Origin: Parendozoicomonas callyspongiae
GTDB lineage: Bacteria > Pseudomonadota > Gammaproteobacteria > Pseudomonadales > Endozoicomonadaceae
Direction: 5' to 3'
DNA length: 64,000 bases
Assembly: GCF_023502345.1 (NCBI RefSeq)
Contig: NZ_JAMFLX010000006.1
Location: forward strand, 124,001-188,000
Under the pieces are notes generated by a model, which worked only from the letters and a program-made list of their open reading frames with translations, searched no databases and was not told where the DNA came from. This document shows positions 17,505 to 26,861 of this stretch, piece by piece (the stretch's first letter is position 1; each line of letters begins with the position of its first letter). A program made the translations under genes and the position numbers.

Positions 17505-18425
17505 ATGTCTGAAACTGTCATTGTTCGCCCCAGAAAAGATGGTCACGATGATGGCCATGGCAGTGGTTCATGGAAGGTTGCCTTTGCTGACTTTGCTATC
17601 GCGATGATGGCGCTGTTTATGGTTTTGTGGCTGGTGGCTGCAACCAATGAAGTCCAGAAGAAGTCCATAGCAAACTATTTCTCAAACCCTGGTGTTTTTA
17701 ACAAACCATCAAGCCGTAACCCGATCTCTATGCAGGGGGCTACATCGGTTCACGAAGGGTCACCAACCATTGTCCGCGCAGCACCGACAGGTAAAAGTGG
17801 CTTTGAGTCTGCCGGTGAAGAGTCTCCCGGTCTGGATGAACTTCTGGGATTAAGTGCCGAGCTGTCAAAAATCAGTGAAGCTCGTGGTCAGGGTGGGATG
17901 AGAAGGTGTCTGCAGATTCGCTCTCTTCCAAAGGGGCTGCTGCTTTCCATTGTGCAAACGGATGAAGGTGTCGTTTTCAATCCCAACAGTACTGAGCTGA
18001 CCCCGTTTTATGAGGACTTTGTGCTGGCTCTGGCCCCATGGATTAAAAAATCCGGAAGAGCCTTGATGATTATCGGGCACTCTGATTCAGGCTCGGATGA
18101 TGCCAGCAGAAATAACCAAAAAAACTGGCTGCTGGGCTCGGGGAGAGCCGAAACGGTCCGCCAGACTCTGCTTTATGGCGGAGTTAATGATAGCCAGATT
18201 ATTGGTATCAGCTCGATGGGAGCGAAATCTCCCCTCAAGGGTGTGAAACCTAATGACCCTTTGAACCGGCGGGTTGATCTTCTTGTGCTGACCCTGAAGT
18301 CTGAGAAGCAGATTGAAAAGCAGTGGAATATTTCCCACGGTCTGGATCAGCTGATAACCGACAATGGATTGGATTCTGTGGTTGAGGCAGCCGAGTCCAA
18401 CCAGGCCGCGTTTGATAGTTTTTGA
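17505..18425 (+). CDS. motB: Flagellar motor stator protein MotB (LafU-type)
   Basis: 306 residues. Cytoplasmic N-terminus, a single membrane helix with the motor signature WKVAFADFAIAMMALFMVLW (the proton-accepting Asp is residue 29), a plug/linker, then a C-terminal OmpA-like peptidoglycan-binding domain (IIGHSDSGSDDASRNN, LNRRVDLLVL). It anchors the stator to the wall. motA-motB ends the lateral locus, as lafTU does elsewhere. Confidence 0.93.
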   Translation: MSETVIVRPRKDGHDDGHGSGSWKVAFADFAIAMMALFMVLWLVAATNEVQKKSIANYFSNPGVFNKPSSRNPISMQGATSVHEGSPTIVRAAPTGKSGFESAGEESPGLDELLGLSAELSKISEARGQGGMRRCLQIRSLPKGLLLSIVQTDEGVVFNPNSTELTPFYEDFVLALAPWIKKSGRALMIIGHSDSGSDDASRNNQKNWLLGSGRAETVRQTLLYGGVNDSQIIGISSMGAKSPLKGVKPNDPLNRRVDLLVLTLKSEKQIEKQWNISHGLDQLITDNGLDSVVEAAESNQAAFDSF

Positions 18426-18465
18426 TACATATTCCTTCAAAGTACGCCCTTCAATTCTGGATTTG

Positions 18466-18479
18466 TTGATCTGGATCAA
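18466..18479. promoter_or_regulatory. Perfect FNR/Anr box
   Basis: TTGAT-CTGG-ATCAA is an exact match to the FNR/Anr consensus TTGAT-N4-ATCAA. Its centre (18472.5) lies about 103 bp before the ATG of the small gene at 18576, so a class II promoter with the box at -41.5 would start transcription near 18514. It implies oxygen-responsive control of the small gene and possibly ompW. Confidence 0.65.
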
Positions 18480-18575
18480 TAGGTAATAACCGTAAAATAC
18501 ATAAGGTTATTTATGTAAGCATGTTGTCAATAATGAATGCAGTACAGGCTCGCTGACATAATAGGGGAGTGAGTT

Positions 18576-18701
18576 ATGCCTTTTGAAGCACTGGTTGTTG
18601 CTGGACTTGGGACAGTTATCCTGGTGGTGGGTTTCATGGGGGGACTCGGCTGGTTTATATACCGGGACAGCCATCGGAAAGAAGAAAACAAGGACAGCTA
18701 G
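18576..18701 (+). CDS. 41-residue single-span membrane protein, unknown
   Basis: ATG 18576 is preceded by AGGGGAG at ideal spacing and followed by 41 codons to TAG. The peptide begins MPFEALVVAGLGTVILVVGF, a single hydrophobic segment with Gly-Gly pairs, and ends in a charged cytoplasm-like tail (RDSHRKEENKDS). I do not recognise a family. Size and layout resemble small subunits of membrane oxidases, but no partner is next to it. The upstream FNR box supports expression under low oxygen. It lies 170 bp before ompW on the same strand. Confidence 0.6.
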   Translation: MPFEALVVAGLGTVILVVGFMGGLGWFIYRDSHRKEENKDS

Positions 18702-18871
18702 TGGCTTCAACCGCCACCTGATAAATCCTCGTATTTTTTACCGGGAACCCATTCCGGGGATTGTTGTTGCGTGGGATATTGTTTTGTCGGGTGGTGTCTG
18801 GAATCAGCGCCGGGTTTGTGGGGTACCTGAGGGCGCTGGAGTAGATACACACACAACAAGAAGCAAGAACA

Positions 18872-19558
18872 ATGACAAAAATGATTAAACTATCCGGGCT
18901 GACTCTGGCCATTTCCGCTGCTTTGACTTTGTCTGCTGGAGCGCAGGCTTATCAGGCGGGTGATATGGTAATGCGTGCTGGCTTTGCGACCGTATCTCCG
19001 AATACTGATAGTGGCAAGCTGAAGGCTGATGGCGCTGCTGTAACACCTGCCACCACTGTAGATGTTGACAGTAATACCCAGCTTGGGCTGACCTTCACCT
19101 ATATGCTGACTGACCATGTTGGCCTGGAACTTCTGGCTGCAACACCGTTCAAGCACACCATCAAAGTCAAAGGTGGTTTGGCGTCACTGGGCAAGCTGGC
19201 TGATGTTGAGCATTTGCCTCCAACCCTGTCTGTTCAGTATTTCCCAATGGATTCCAGCTCTGTTCTTCAGCCTTATGTTGGTGCTGGTCTGAACTATACA
19301 ACTTTCTTTGATGAATCTTTTAAGGGTGATAATAAGACTAAGTTCCGTAGTCTTGAGCTTGAGGACTCCTGGGGAATCGCATTCCAGGCCGGTGTTGATT
19401 ATATGCTCACCGATAATCTGGGTCTGAATGCAGCAGTCTGGTGGATAGACATTGATACTGAAGCCACCTTCAAATCCGCTGATGGTGCTACTAAGTACAA
19501 AGTCGATGTAGAACTTGACCCATGGGTTTATATGGTGGGCATGAACTACAAGTTCTAA
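18872..19558 (+). CDS. ompW: OmpW family outer membrane protein
   Basis: 228 residues with a Sec signal peptide (ISAALTLSAGAQA) and the eight-strand barrel pattern of OmpW: GDMVMRAGFATVSPN, TQLGLTFTYMLTDHVGLEL, LQPYVGAGLNYT, WGIAFQAGVDYMLTDNLGLN and the C-terminal VGMNYKF ending in Phe. OmpW forms a small hydrophobic channel; in enterobacteria it is FNR-activated under anaerobiosis, which agrees with the FNR box upstream. A terminator follows directly. Confidence 0.93.
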   Translation: MTKMIKLSGLTLAISAALTLSAGAQAYQAGDMVMRAGFATVSPNTDSGKLKADGAAVTPATTVDVDSNTQLGLTFTYMLTDHVGLELLAATPFKHTIKVKGGLASLGKLADVEHLPPTLSVQYFPMDSSSVLQPYVGAGLNYTTFFDESFKGDNKTKFRSLELEDSWGIAFQAGVDYMLTDNLGLNAAVWWIDIDTEATFKSADGATKYKVDVELDPWVYMVGMNYKF

Positions 19559-19591
19559 TTGCAGAAAAAGTAAGATTTTCAGCTTATCCAG

Positions 19592-19615
19592 GGCCATCGT
19601 AATGATGGCCTTTTT
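19592..19615 (+). terminator. Rho-independent terminator after ompW
   Basis: Perfect 7-bp stem GGCCATC / GATGGCC with loop GTAAT, followed by five T. Confidence 0.88.
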
Positions 19616-19712
19616 ATATTAGAAGAAACTAATTAGTATGCGGAGGTAAGACGAAGCCTGACTGAACTGAGAATAAGAAATAACCAGAAATGAGTATGGG
19701 AGGCAGGGTATA

Positions 19713-20699
19713 ATGAGCGTTGCAAATCCAACCAGATCCTCGGAAAAAGAGGTTCATAACCGTCTGGAACATTTTCCCATCTCTTTCTTTTCCATTGTTA
19801 TGGGACTGTCTGGAATGACACTGGCCTGGAAGGCCGTTACACACCTTGCAGATATTCCGGATTATATCTGGCTGAGCATGGGGACACTGGCAACTGTGGT
19901 TATGGTGATGGTGCTTGTCACCTATACCAACAAAGCAAGAATTTATCCCCAGGCTGTCTGGCATGAGATGTGTCATCCCATTCGGTTAAACTTTTTTCCG
20001 ACCATTTCCATCAGCATGATCCTTCTTGGCACCCTCTGGCAGGGAATGGGGGATTTTGCCTTTATTTTCTGGTGGACCGGAGCTGCCTTGCAGCTTGGTT
20101 TTACTCTGTTTGTCCTCAATGCCTGGCTGCACCGAAATACTCTTAAAGTTGGGCACGCCAACCCTGGCTGGTTTATCCCGGTGGTGGGAAATATCATCGT
20201 TCCGATAGCCGGTGTTTCTTATGGCTATGTTGAAACATCCTGGTTTTTCTTTAGCCTTGGCATGCTGTTCTGGCTGCCATTACTGACCATTATTCTCTAC
20301 CGACTGTTCTTTCATGGGCCGTTGCCTGAAAAACTGATGCCTACCTGGTTTATTTTGCTGGCACCACCATCAATTGGCTTTGTTTCGTATATCAGTCTGA
20401 ATGGAGGAATTGACAGTTTCGCCCGAGGGCTGATTTACAGTGCTGTGTTTATCGGACTGCTGTTGTTTACCAATGGTCTGCGCTTTTTGCGGCTGCCTTA
20501 CTTTATTTCTTCCTGGGCTTTTTCATTTCCACTGGCTGCGTTGACCGTTGCATGTGCAAAGTATGCGCTTATCACAGGATTGACAGCTTTTGTTCTTCTG
20601 ACTTTTGTTTTGCTTGTTACGCTGACATTGGCAGTTATTGTGCTGATTATCAGAACTCTGATTGCCATAAAGAGAAGACAGATTTGTGTGCCGGAATGA
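19713..20699 (+). CDS. TehA/SLAC1 family anion channel-like membrane protein
   Basis: 328 residues with about ten hydrophobic helices. The N-terminus (HFPISFFSIVMGLSGMTLAW) and later GNIIVPIAGVSYGY are typical of the TehA/SLAC1 (tellurite-resistance/dicarboxylate transporter) family, which includes trimeric anion channels. The transported ion cannot be inferred. GGAGGCAGGG precedes the ATG. It has its own space between ompW and the formate dehydrogenase operon. Confidence 0.85.
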   Translation: MSVANPTRSSEKEVHNRLEHFPISFFSIVMGLSGMTLAWKAVTHLADIPDYIWLSMGTLATVVMVMVLVTYTNKARIYPQAVWHEMCHPIRLNFFPTISISMILLGTLWQGMGDFAFIFWWTGAALQLGFTLFVLNAWLHRNTLKVGHANPGWFIPVVGNIIVPIAGVSYGYVETSWFFFSLGMLFWLPLLTIILYRLFFHGPLPEKLMPTWFILLAPPSIGFVSYISLNGGIDSFARGLIYSAVFIGLLLFTNGLRFLRLPYFISSWAFSFPLAALTVACAKYALITGLTAFVLLTFVLLVTLTLAVIVLIIRTLIAIKRRQICVPE

Positions 20700-20859
20700 G
20701 AGTGATTTCGCTTTCCTCGATACTTTCTGAGTACTCCGTGCAAACGAAGTGTATGTATGGTTTTCCGAGGTAGAAAAAGTGCTTTCACTATAGGTCAAAA
20801 TAAATGGGAATATAGAGGTTAGTTATTCGGAGGTATAGGTATTAAAAACAGTGTTTTTA

Positions 20860-20873
20860 TTGATCTGAAGCAA
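20860..20873. promoter_or_regulatory. FNR-like box upstream of formate dehydrogenase
   Basis: TTGAT-CTGA-AGCAA matches the FNR consensus in nine of ten defined positions. It lies about 285 bp before the fdh start, which is far but compatible with the long leader. Tentative. Confidence 0.35.
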
Positions 20874-20992
20874 GGTGTGCTGAACATCAACAGCTAATCT
20901 GAGAGCATAGTCTGATTCCCGTCAGATCTGCGTGTATAGCCATCAAGGGCTATGTCAGTTTGGGATGCAAAATAAAATAAAAACCCATTGTA

Positions 20993-21112
20993 GTGCGCTG
21001 TCCGGCAATAGCCGACCAGGTTGGGAAAGTGACCATTAACAGCCGCGCCTAGTAGGAACTCTAGAGCGAGATGTGCAACCGGATGCCATGAATGGTCAGA
21101 TCCGGTGTTTGC
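20993..21112 (+). ncRNA. Structured leader before fdh, possible group II intron relic or riboswitch
   Basis: The 454-bp gap before the formate dehydrogenase holds no credible gene. From 20993 (GTGCG) it is rich in short complementary segments. At 21075-21112 a hairpin has the arms ACCGGAT / ATCCGGT, an inner GCCA / TGGT pair around TGAA, a CAG bulge on the 3' side, and flanking GCAA / TTGC. A bulged hairpin of this shape resembles group II intron domain V, and GTGCG is the usual intron 5' end, but the 120 bases could only be a deleted relic. A molybdenum-cofactor type riboswitch is another option given the downstream enzyme. The class is unresolved. Confidence 0.3.
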
Positions 21113-21152
21113 GTATGGCGAACGTGTAAATTTAACTGCCTGAAGATTGCTG

Positions 21153-23870
21153 ATGATTGAAATAAATGGCAAAGCGTGCAGCTTTGAGAAAGGCGATACG
21201 GTGCTCGATGTAGCCCGCGCCAACGATATAGACATACCGACCCTGTGCCATCTGAAAGATACCACTCCTACCGGAGCCTGCCGTATCTGTCTTGTTGAAG
21301 CGGATGGTGCCAACAACCTTATTGCTTCCTGTGATACGCCTGCCTGTGAAGGCATGAAGGTTCAGACCCATTCCGAGCGAGTCGTCGCCGCCCGGAAAGG
21401 CATTCTGGAACTTCTGCTCTCCTCTGGTGATCACTACTGCCTGCTCTGTGAGAGTAACGGTGACTGTGAACTGCAGGACCTCTCTATCGAGTACAAGGCC
21501 GATGGGCGCTGCCTGCCGGAAACTGGCCGCAAGTCGTCTGTTGAAGACTCGGATGCCCTGATTCTGCGTGATTTCTCCAAGTGCATTCACTGCGGTCGCT
21601 GTGTGAAGGCTTGTAACGAAATCCAGATGCACGATGTGCTCAGCTTTGGTCACGAAGAGGGCAGCCCGAAGATTTTCGCTGGTGACAATGAAACCCTGCG
21701 TGAATCTGATTGCCGCTTCTGTGGTGAGTGTGTGCAGGCCTGCCCGACCGGTGCTCTGTTAGAGAAGAAGGCACTGGGTAAAGGCAAGGTACGGGATGAA
21801 CAGAAAGTTCGTACCACCTGTCCATACTGTGGTGTTGGCTGCCAGCTCTGGCTGCATGTTCGTGATGACAAAATTGTTAAAGTCACGGGTGTTGATGAGG
21901 GCTTGCCTAATAAGGGCCGCACCTGTGTTAAAGGCCGCTTCGGTTATGACTTTATCTACAACAAGGATCGTCTGACCAAGCCGCTGATCAAACAAAAGAA
22001 TGGTGAATATAAAGAGGCTGAGTGGGATGAAACCCTCGACCTGATCGCCAGCAAGTTCCAGACCTTTATTGAAGAGAGTGGCGCTGACTCCGTAGCCGGT
22101 ATCAGCTGCGCACGGAGTATCAATGAAGATAATTACCAAATGCAGAAGTTGTTCCGGACGGTGTTCCGAACCAACAACATAGACCACTGCGCGCGAACAT
22201 GACACGCCCCCACCGTTGCCGGTCTGGCAACTTCATTTGGTTCTGGCGCCATGACTAACTCCTTCGCGGAGTTTGAAAAGGCCAGCATGTTCCTGGTTAT
22301 TGGTTCAAATATGTCTCAGGCACACCCGGTTGCTGCCACCTTCCTGAAGAATGCTGTCAGCAAGGGCGCAAAACTGGTTGTGGTTGATCCCCGTAAACAT
22401 GAGCTGGTCAACTATGCCGACCAGCATGTTCAGCTGAAGTCCGGTACTGACGTGGCTCTGCTGAACGCACTGATGCATGTGCTGATTCGTGAAGGTCTGT
22501 ACGACCACGAATTTGTCACTGAGCATTGCGAAAACTTTGATGCCCTGTGGGATAAGGTACGTGAGTACTCCTCAGAATGGGCGGCCGAGAAGTGCGGTAT
22601 TACTTCTGGTGAAATCGTGCAGCTGGCTCATACCCTGGCCGAAGCTGATTCTGCCATGCTTTGCTACACCCTTGGTCTGACCGAGCACGTAACCGGTACT
22701 GACAACGTTCTCTCTGTTGCCAACCTACAGATGCTGCTGGGCAATATGGGTAAGCGTTCTGCTGGTGTAAACCCGCTGCGTGGACAGAACAACGTGCAGG
22801 GCGCCTGTGATATGGCGGCTTCTCCAAATGTTCTGCCTGGCTATGTCAAGGTTGTGAATCCGGAGGTACGTGAGCGCTTTGCCAAGTTCTGGAAGGTTGA
22901 CAGCCTGCCTGCCCTTGAAGGCTTCAAGATGCCTGAAATGTTTGAAGGGCTGCCTGAAGGTAAGGTACGTGGTCTGTGGATCTTTGGTGAGAACGTGGCT
23001 AACACTGAACCGGATATTCGCAAGATCGAGCATGAGCTGGAATCTGCGGAATTCCTGGTTGTTCAGGATATCTTCCATAACGAAACCACTCGTTTCGCGG
23101 ATGTGATTCTTCCCGCCGCAGCCTGGGGTGAGAAGGACGGTACCTTTACCAACAGTGAGCGTCGTGTAAACCGTGTACGAGCGGTGTCGTCTGCGCCCGG
23201 TGAAGCCAAGCAGGACTGGTGGATCTTCAAGCAGATCGCCAAGCGTTTTGGTTATGAGTGGGAATCTGACAGTGCCCAGGAAATCTGGGATAACGAGATT
23301 TCCATGCTCAGCCCTAATTTGGGCGGTATCAAGTATCACCGTATCGAAAACGATGGTCTGCAGTGGCCCTGTCTGGATGAAAACCATCCCGGCACCGAGT
23401 ACCTGCATAAGGATGGTAACTTTACCCGTGGTAAGGGCCTGTTCAACGCGGTTGACTGGCGTCCACCTGCGGAAGTGACTGATGAAGAGTATCCGTTGAT
23501 TCTAGGTACCGGTCGTCGTCTGCATCACTACCATACCCGTACCCAGACTGGTAACTCTGAAGGTATCAACGATCTAATGAGTGAAGAGAAGGTTGATATT
23601 TCTCACTGCGATGCCCGCAACCTGGGTATTGAACACAATGAGATGGTACATGTCTCTTCCCGTCGTGGTCAGGTGAAGATTCGGGCCAATATTACCGATG
23701 AAGTGCCTCACGGTATGGTGTGGATGTCGTTCCACTTCCGCGAGTCCAACGCTAACTGGCTGACTAACGGTAATGCCTTCGATCCTGTGACGATGACGGC
23801 AGAATATAAAGTCGCTGCTGTACGCGTTGACAAGATTCAGGCTCAATCTTCAGAGCAGGAGATCGCATAA
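21153..23870 (+). CDS. fdhA: Selenocysteine formate dehydrogenase, soluble NAD(P)-linked type, alpha subunit
   Basis: One frame of 906 codons with an in-frame TGA at 22200-22202 (residue 350) read as selenocysteine. The context HCART-U-HAPTVAGLA is the formate dehydrogenase active site. Domains: [2Fe-2S] ferredoxin (Cys 32, 43, 46, 60), NuoG-like His-Cys3 cluster, two [4Fe-4S] clusters (CIHCGRCVKAC; CRFCGECVQACPTG), catalytic [4Fe-4S] (CPYCGVGC), molybdopterin domain, C-terminal dinucleotide-binding domain (RRLHHYHTRTQTGNS region). It oxidises formate to CO2 with a bis-MGD Mo/W cofactor in the cytoplasm. An in-frame TTG at 21147 is an alternative start. The stop overlaps the next gene by 1 bp. 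Confidence 0.93.
22200..22231 (+). promoter_or_regulatory. Selenocysteine UGA codon and bacterial SECIS hairpin
   Basis: TGA (22200-22202) is followed, after 12 bases, by the perfect stem GTTGCC (22215-22220) / GGCAAC (22226-22231) closing the loop GGTCT (22221-22225). A GGUCU apical loop 18 bases after the UGA is exactly the arrangement in E. coli fdhF, where it binds SelB. The frame continues without interruption to 23870. Confidence 0.93.
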
Positions 23871-25867
23871 TGGATATCATTGCCAAAGAAGGTGGCAAGG
23901 ACAGCGCCATTGACAGTGTGATCTTCAGCACCTGGGGTGGCCACAAGTTTGATGGCCGCTCGGCAGAGGGCATTGAAAAATCCCAGAAGGCTGAACAGAT
24001 CCCATTCCTGCCGGAGTACTTTAAGCAGAACTCTCCGCTGAAGGCTCTGATTGGTTGGGACGGTATTGTTCTGCGTGATGAGAACGTCAATATTGTCGGC
24101 CTGTGCAACAGCTATATGAAGGCTTTGTCTGAAGCGTCCTGTGGTAAGTGTTCACCCTGCCCGGGGGGAACGCGGGCCATGAGTAAACTGCTGGATCGTC
24201 TGTGCCAGGGCAAAGGGTATAAGGAAGATCTGTTCCACCTGAAGACCATTGCCGAAACAGTAATGGAAACCTCCCGTTGCGGGATTGGCAAGCAGGGCCC
24301 TGGTGCCATCCTTCATGCGCTGGATAATTTCTGGGAAGCCTTTGAAGATGCCGTTGATAACGGCGTAAAGGATGAGACAGATTACTTCTCAAAGCGCACC
24401 GCACCTTGCACCGAAGCCTGTCCGATTCATCTGGATATTCCCGGTTATGTCGATCATATCCGCCAGGGCGCTTTTGATAAATCCCTGGATCTGATCCGCA
24501 GTCGTCTGCCTCTGCCAGGTGTACTGGGCCGTACCTGCTTCCGCCCCTGCGAAAGCAACTGTCGCCGGGCCAATATGGATGAGCCGATTGCCATTAAGGC
24601 GCTGAAGCGTTTTGTGGCTGATGAAGCTTTGAAGAAAGGGCGTACACCTCCCCACGAGATGAATATCTCCGAGAAAACCGGACATATCGCCATTATTGGT
24701 GCTGGTCCTGCAGGTTTAAGCGCGGCTTACCATCTGGCTATGCGTGGCCATAAGGTCACCATGTTCGAGATGCTGCAGGAACCGGGTGGTATGTCTGCCG
24801 TGGGTATTCCTGATTACCGTCTGCCTCGTGATGTTCTGCGTTATGAAGCGCAGCTGATCCGGGATATGGGTGTCACCATCAACTACGGTGTGCGAATTGG
24901 TCGTGATGTTCTGCTGACTGATCTTGAGCGTGATTACGATGCAGTGTTTATCTCAGTAGGTGCCCAGGACAGTACCCCGATGCGGGTTGAGGGCGAGAAT
25001 GAAGGTTATCTCGGCTATATCCCCGGTATTCGCTATCTGCGTGGGATTAACGATGGCTATGACCCTTATCCGGAAGGTCGTCGTGTTGCCGTTGTTGGTG
25101 GTGGTAACGTGGCCTTTGACTGTGTGCGTACTGCCCTGCGTCACGATAAGGATGATGTCAGCATTATCTATCGCCGAACCCGCGATGAGATGCCTGCCGA
25201 CTCCATGGAAATCCATGAGGCTGAGGAAGAAGGTGCTAACTATCACTTCCTGACTGCACCGGTACGTATTGTTGCTGATAAGCATGGCCGGGTCACTGGT
25301 CTCGAGTGTCGCAAGATGGAACTGGGTGAGCCGGATGCCAGCGGTCGCCGTCGTCCAGTACCAGTTGAAGGTTCCGAGTTTATCTTTGAATGCGATACTG
25401 TTGTGTCTGCTATCGGCCAGCGGGTTGACCTGTCTGCCCTGGTGAAGTTCGAAGGTGTAGAAACCACTGATTGGAATACTATTGTGGTAGATCCAGTGAC
25501 CCGCCAGAGCACACATCCCAAGTTGTTTGCGGCCGGTGACTGTGAACTGGGTCCGGACTCACTGATTACGGCTGCTGCTGGTGGCTTGCGCGGAGCGTTA
25601 AGTATCGACAGCTTTATCAATGGCAAGCCGCTGGATTACACCACGGAAGACCATTTCGAAGCTTTGATGAAGCACCTCAAGCTTTACGATGAGAACGAAA
25701 CCATGGATCAGGTGGCGAAGAAAGCCCGTGAATCCTTTGAAGTTCTTGATGTCGAAAAGCGTAAGCGTTCCTGGGATGAGGTAGAGAAAAGCTTTACCCG
25801 TGCAGAAGCCATGGCGGAAGCCAAGCGGTGTCTGCATTGTTACCGGGTAGCGACGGTTGCTGTTTAA
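23870..25867 (+). CDS. GltD-like flavoprotein fused to NuoF-type iron-sulfur domain (formate dehydrogenase partner)
   Basis: 665 residues. Residues ~1-165: the C-terminal NADH_4Fe-4S part of NuoF only (SCGKCSPCPGGT ... SRCGIGKQGP), without the FMN/NADH-binding part. Residues ~180-265: double [4Fe-4S] domain as in GltD/dihydropyrimidine dehydrogenase (CTEACPIHLDIPGY, CFRPCESNCRR). Residues ~270-620: FAD and NAD(P) Rossmann folds (IAIIGAGPAGLSAAYHLA; VAVVGGGNVAFDCVR). It probably passes electrons between the formate dehydrogenase alpha subunit and NAD(P)(H). The start overlaps the fdhA stop by 1 bp. Whether the acceptor is NAD+, NADP+ or ferredoxin cannot be decided from sequence. Confidence 0.85.
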   Translation: MDIIAKEGGKDSAIDSVIFSTWGGHKFDGRSAEGIEKSQKAEQIPFLPEYFKQNSPLKALIGWDGIVLRDENVNIVGLCNSYMKALSEASCGKCSPCPGGTRAMSKLLDRLCQGKGYKEDLFHLKTIAETVMETSRCGIGKQGPGAILHALDNFWEAFEDAVDNGVKDETDYFSKRTAPCTEACPIHLDIPGYVDHIRQGAFDKSLDLIRSRLPLPGVLGRTCFRPCESNCRRANMDEPIAIKALKRFVADEALKKGRTPPHEMNISEKTGHIAIIGAGPAGLSAAYHLAMRGHKVTMFEMLQEPGGMSAVGIPDYRLPRDVLRYEAQLIRDMGVTINYGVRIGRDVLLTDLERDYDAVFISVGAQDSTPMRVEGENEGYLGYIPGIRYLRGINDGYDPYPEGRRVAVVGGGNVAFDCVRTALRHDKDDVSIIYRRTRDEMPADSMEIHEAEEEGANYHFLTAPVRIVADKHGRVTGLECRKMELGEPDASGRRRPVPVEGSEFIFECDTVVSAIGQRVDLSALVKFEGVETTDWNTIVVDPVTRQSTHPKLFAAGDCELGPDSLITAAAGGLRGALSIDSFINGKPLDYTTEDHFEALMKHLKLYDENETMDQVAKKARESFEVLDVEKRKRSWDEVEKSFTRAEAMAEAKRCLHCYRVATVAV

Positions 25868-26668
25868 TCAGCAATCAAATCTTTCAATTCCGCTGTACAC
25901 TGTCGCCCGTCCCGGGCGGCAGAATCCTGCCAGAGACAGGTTGTACTGTTCGGCCAGTTCCACTGCCATGGTTGTGGCGGCGGAAACCGCCAGCAGGATT
26001 TCCACACCAGCTGTTGCCGCTTTCTGAACCATCTCAAAGCTGGCTCGGCTGGTGACGAGTACCACTCCATCTTTCCAGCCTTCTTTTGCTCGAGCCCCTA
26101 ACAGTTTATCAAGAGCGACGTGGCGGCCAATATCTTCACGAATTGCCAATATTCTCCCATTACTGTCCAGCCAGAGAGCTGCGTGAGTTGCTCCCGTGGT
26201 GCTACCAAGAATTTGATTGTTGCGCAGCATGTCCTTCAGAACCCTCTCAATAGAGGCGAGGGGAAACCGCTGGGAAGTCGGAAGGCGAGCGACTTCCCGA
26301 ACCACTTGCTGAAGATTCTCAGTACCACAGATACCACACCCGGTTCGCCCGGCCAGAGTACGACGATGTTCTTTCAATAGATAGTTACGGCGGCTTGAAA
26401 GATCCATTCTTACCTCAAAGCCCTGACATGCCGGGATGACTTCCATACTGTAGATCTCATCTGGTCTTGTAATAATTCCTTCCGCCAAGGAAAAGCCCAG
26501 GGCAAAATCCTCCAGATGCAGGGGACTGCACATCATGACGGTATGTGAAATACCGTTGTATACCAAAGCAATCGGGACTTCACTGGCCAGTGTATCCTGC
26601 TTGGTTTCTACAGATTCGTTGAGGCGAAACTGCCAGACATCTTTCAGGGATGTGGAGGAAGACAACAT
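25868..26668 (-). CDS. fdhD: Formate dehydrogenase accessory sulfurtransferase FdhD
   Basis: 266 residues. Contains the catalytic loop [11 protein letters not shown] (CxxC, residues ~118-128) and the motifs [17 protein letters not shown] and HVALDKLLG of FdhD. FdhD relays sulfur from IscS to the bis-MGD cofactor and is required for formate dehydrogenase activity. It converges on the operon it serves: its stop abuts the preceding stop with no base between. Confidence 0.95.
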   Translation of the reverse strand: MLSSSTSLKDVWQFRLNESVETKQDTLASEVPIALVYNGISHTVMMCSPLHLEDFALGFSLAEGIITRPDEIYSMEVIPACQGFEVRMDLSSRRNYLLKEHRRTLAGRTGCGICGTENLQQVVREVARLPTSQRFPLASIERVLKDMLRNNQILGSTTGATHAALWLDSNGRILAIREDIGRHVALDKLLGARAKEGWKDGVVLVTSRASFEMVQKAATAGVEILLAVSAATTMAVELAEQYNLSLAGFCRPGRATVYSGIERFDC

Positions 26669-26861
26669 AGGTGGGCCTGAAGTGGGGGCTTGGGAAAGTC
26701 GGTATTTTAATGAAAAAGAGAGATTATAAAAACATATGAAAGCAACAGCCCAGGTGCTTATGGAAAAGGACCTTTGTTGTTTATTGCAGGTTCTTTGGTA
26801 AAGCTGTAATTCTTGAGATAATGACTACAATATGACCATATTCTGGGCATATAATTATTAG

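Noticed and set aside
20523-20798. Minus-strand frames opposite the TehA/SLAC1 gene
   Set aside because: They are antisense to a well-formed membrane protein gene and have shadow-type composition.
22200-22202. TGA as a nonsense mutation splitting fdhA into two pseudogene parts
   Set aside because: Frame is continuous, codon sits at the known Sec position and a SECIS hairpin follows at the canonical distance.
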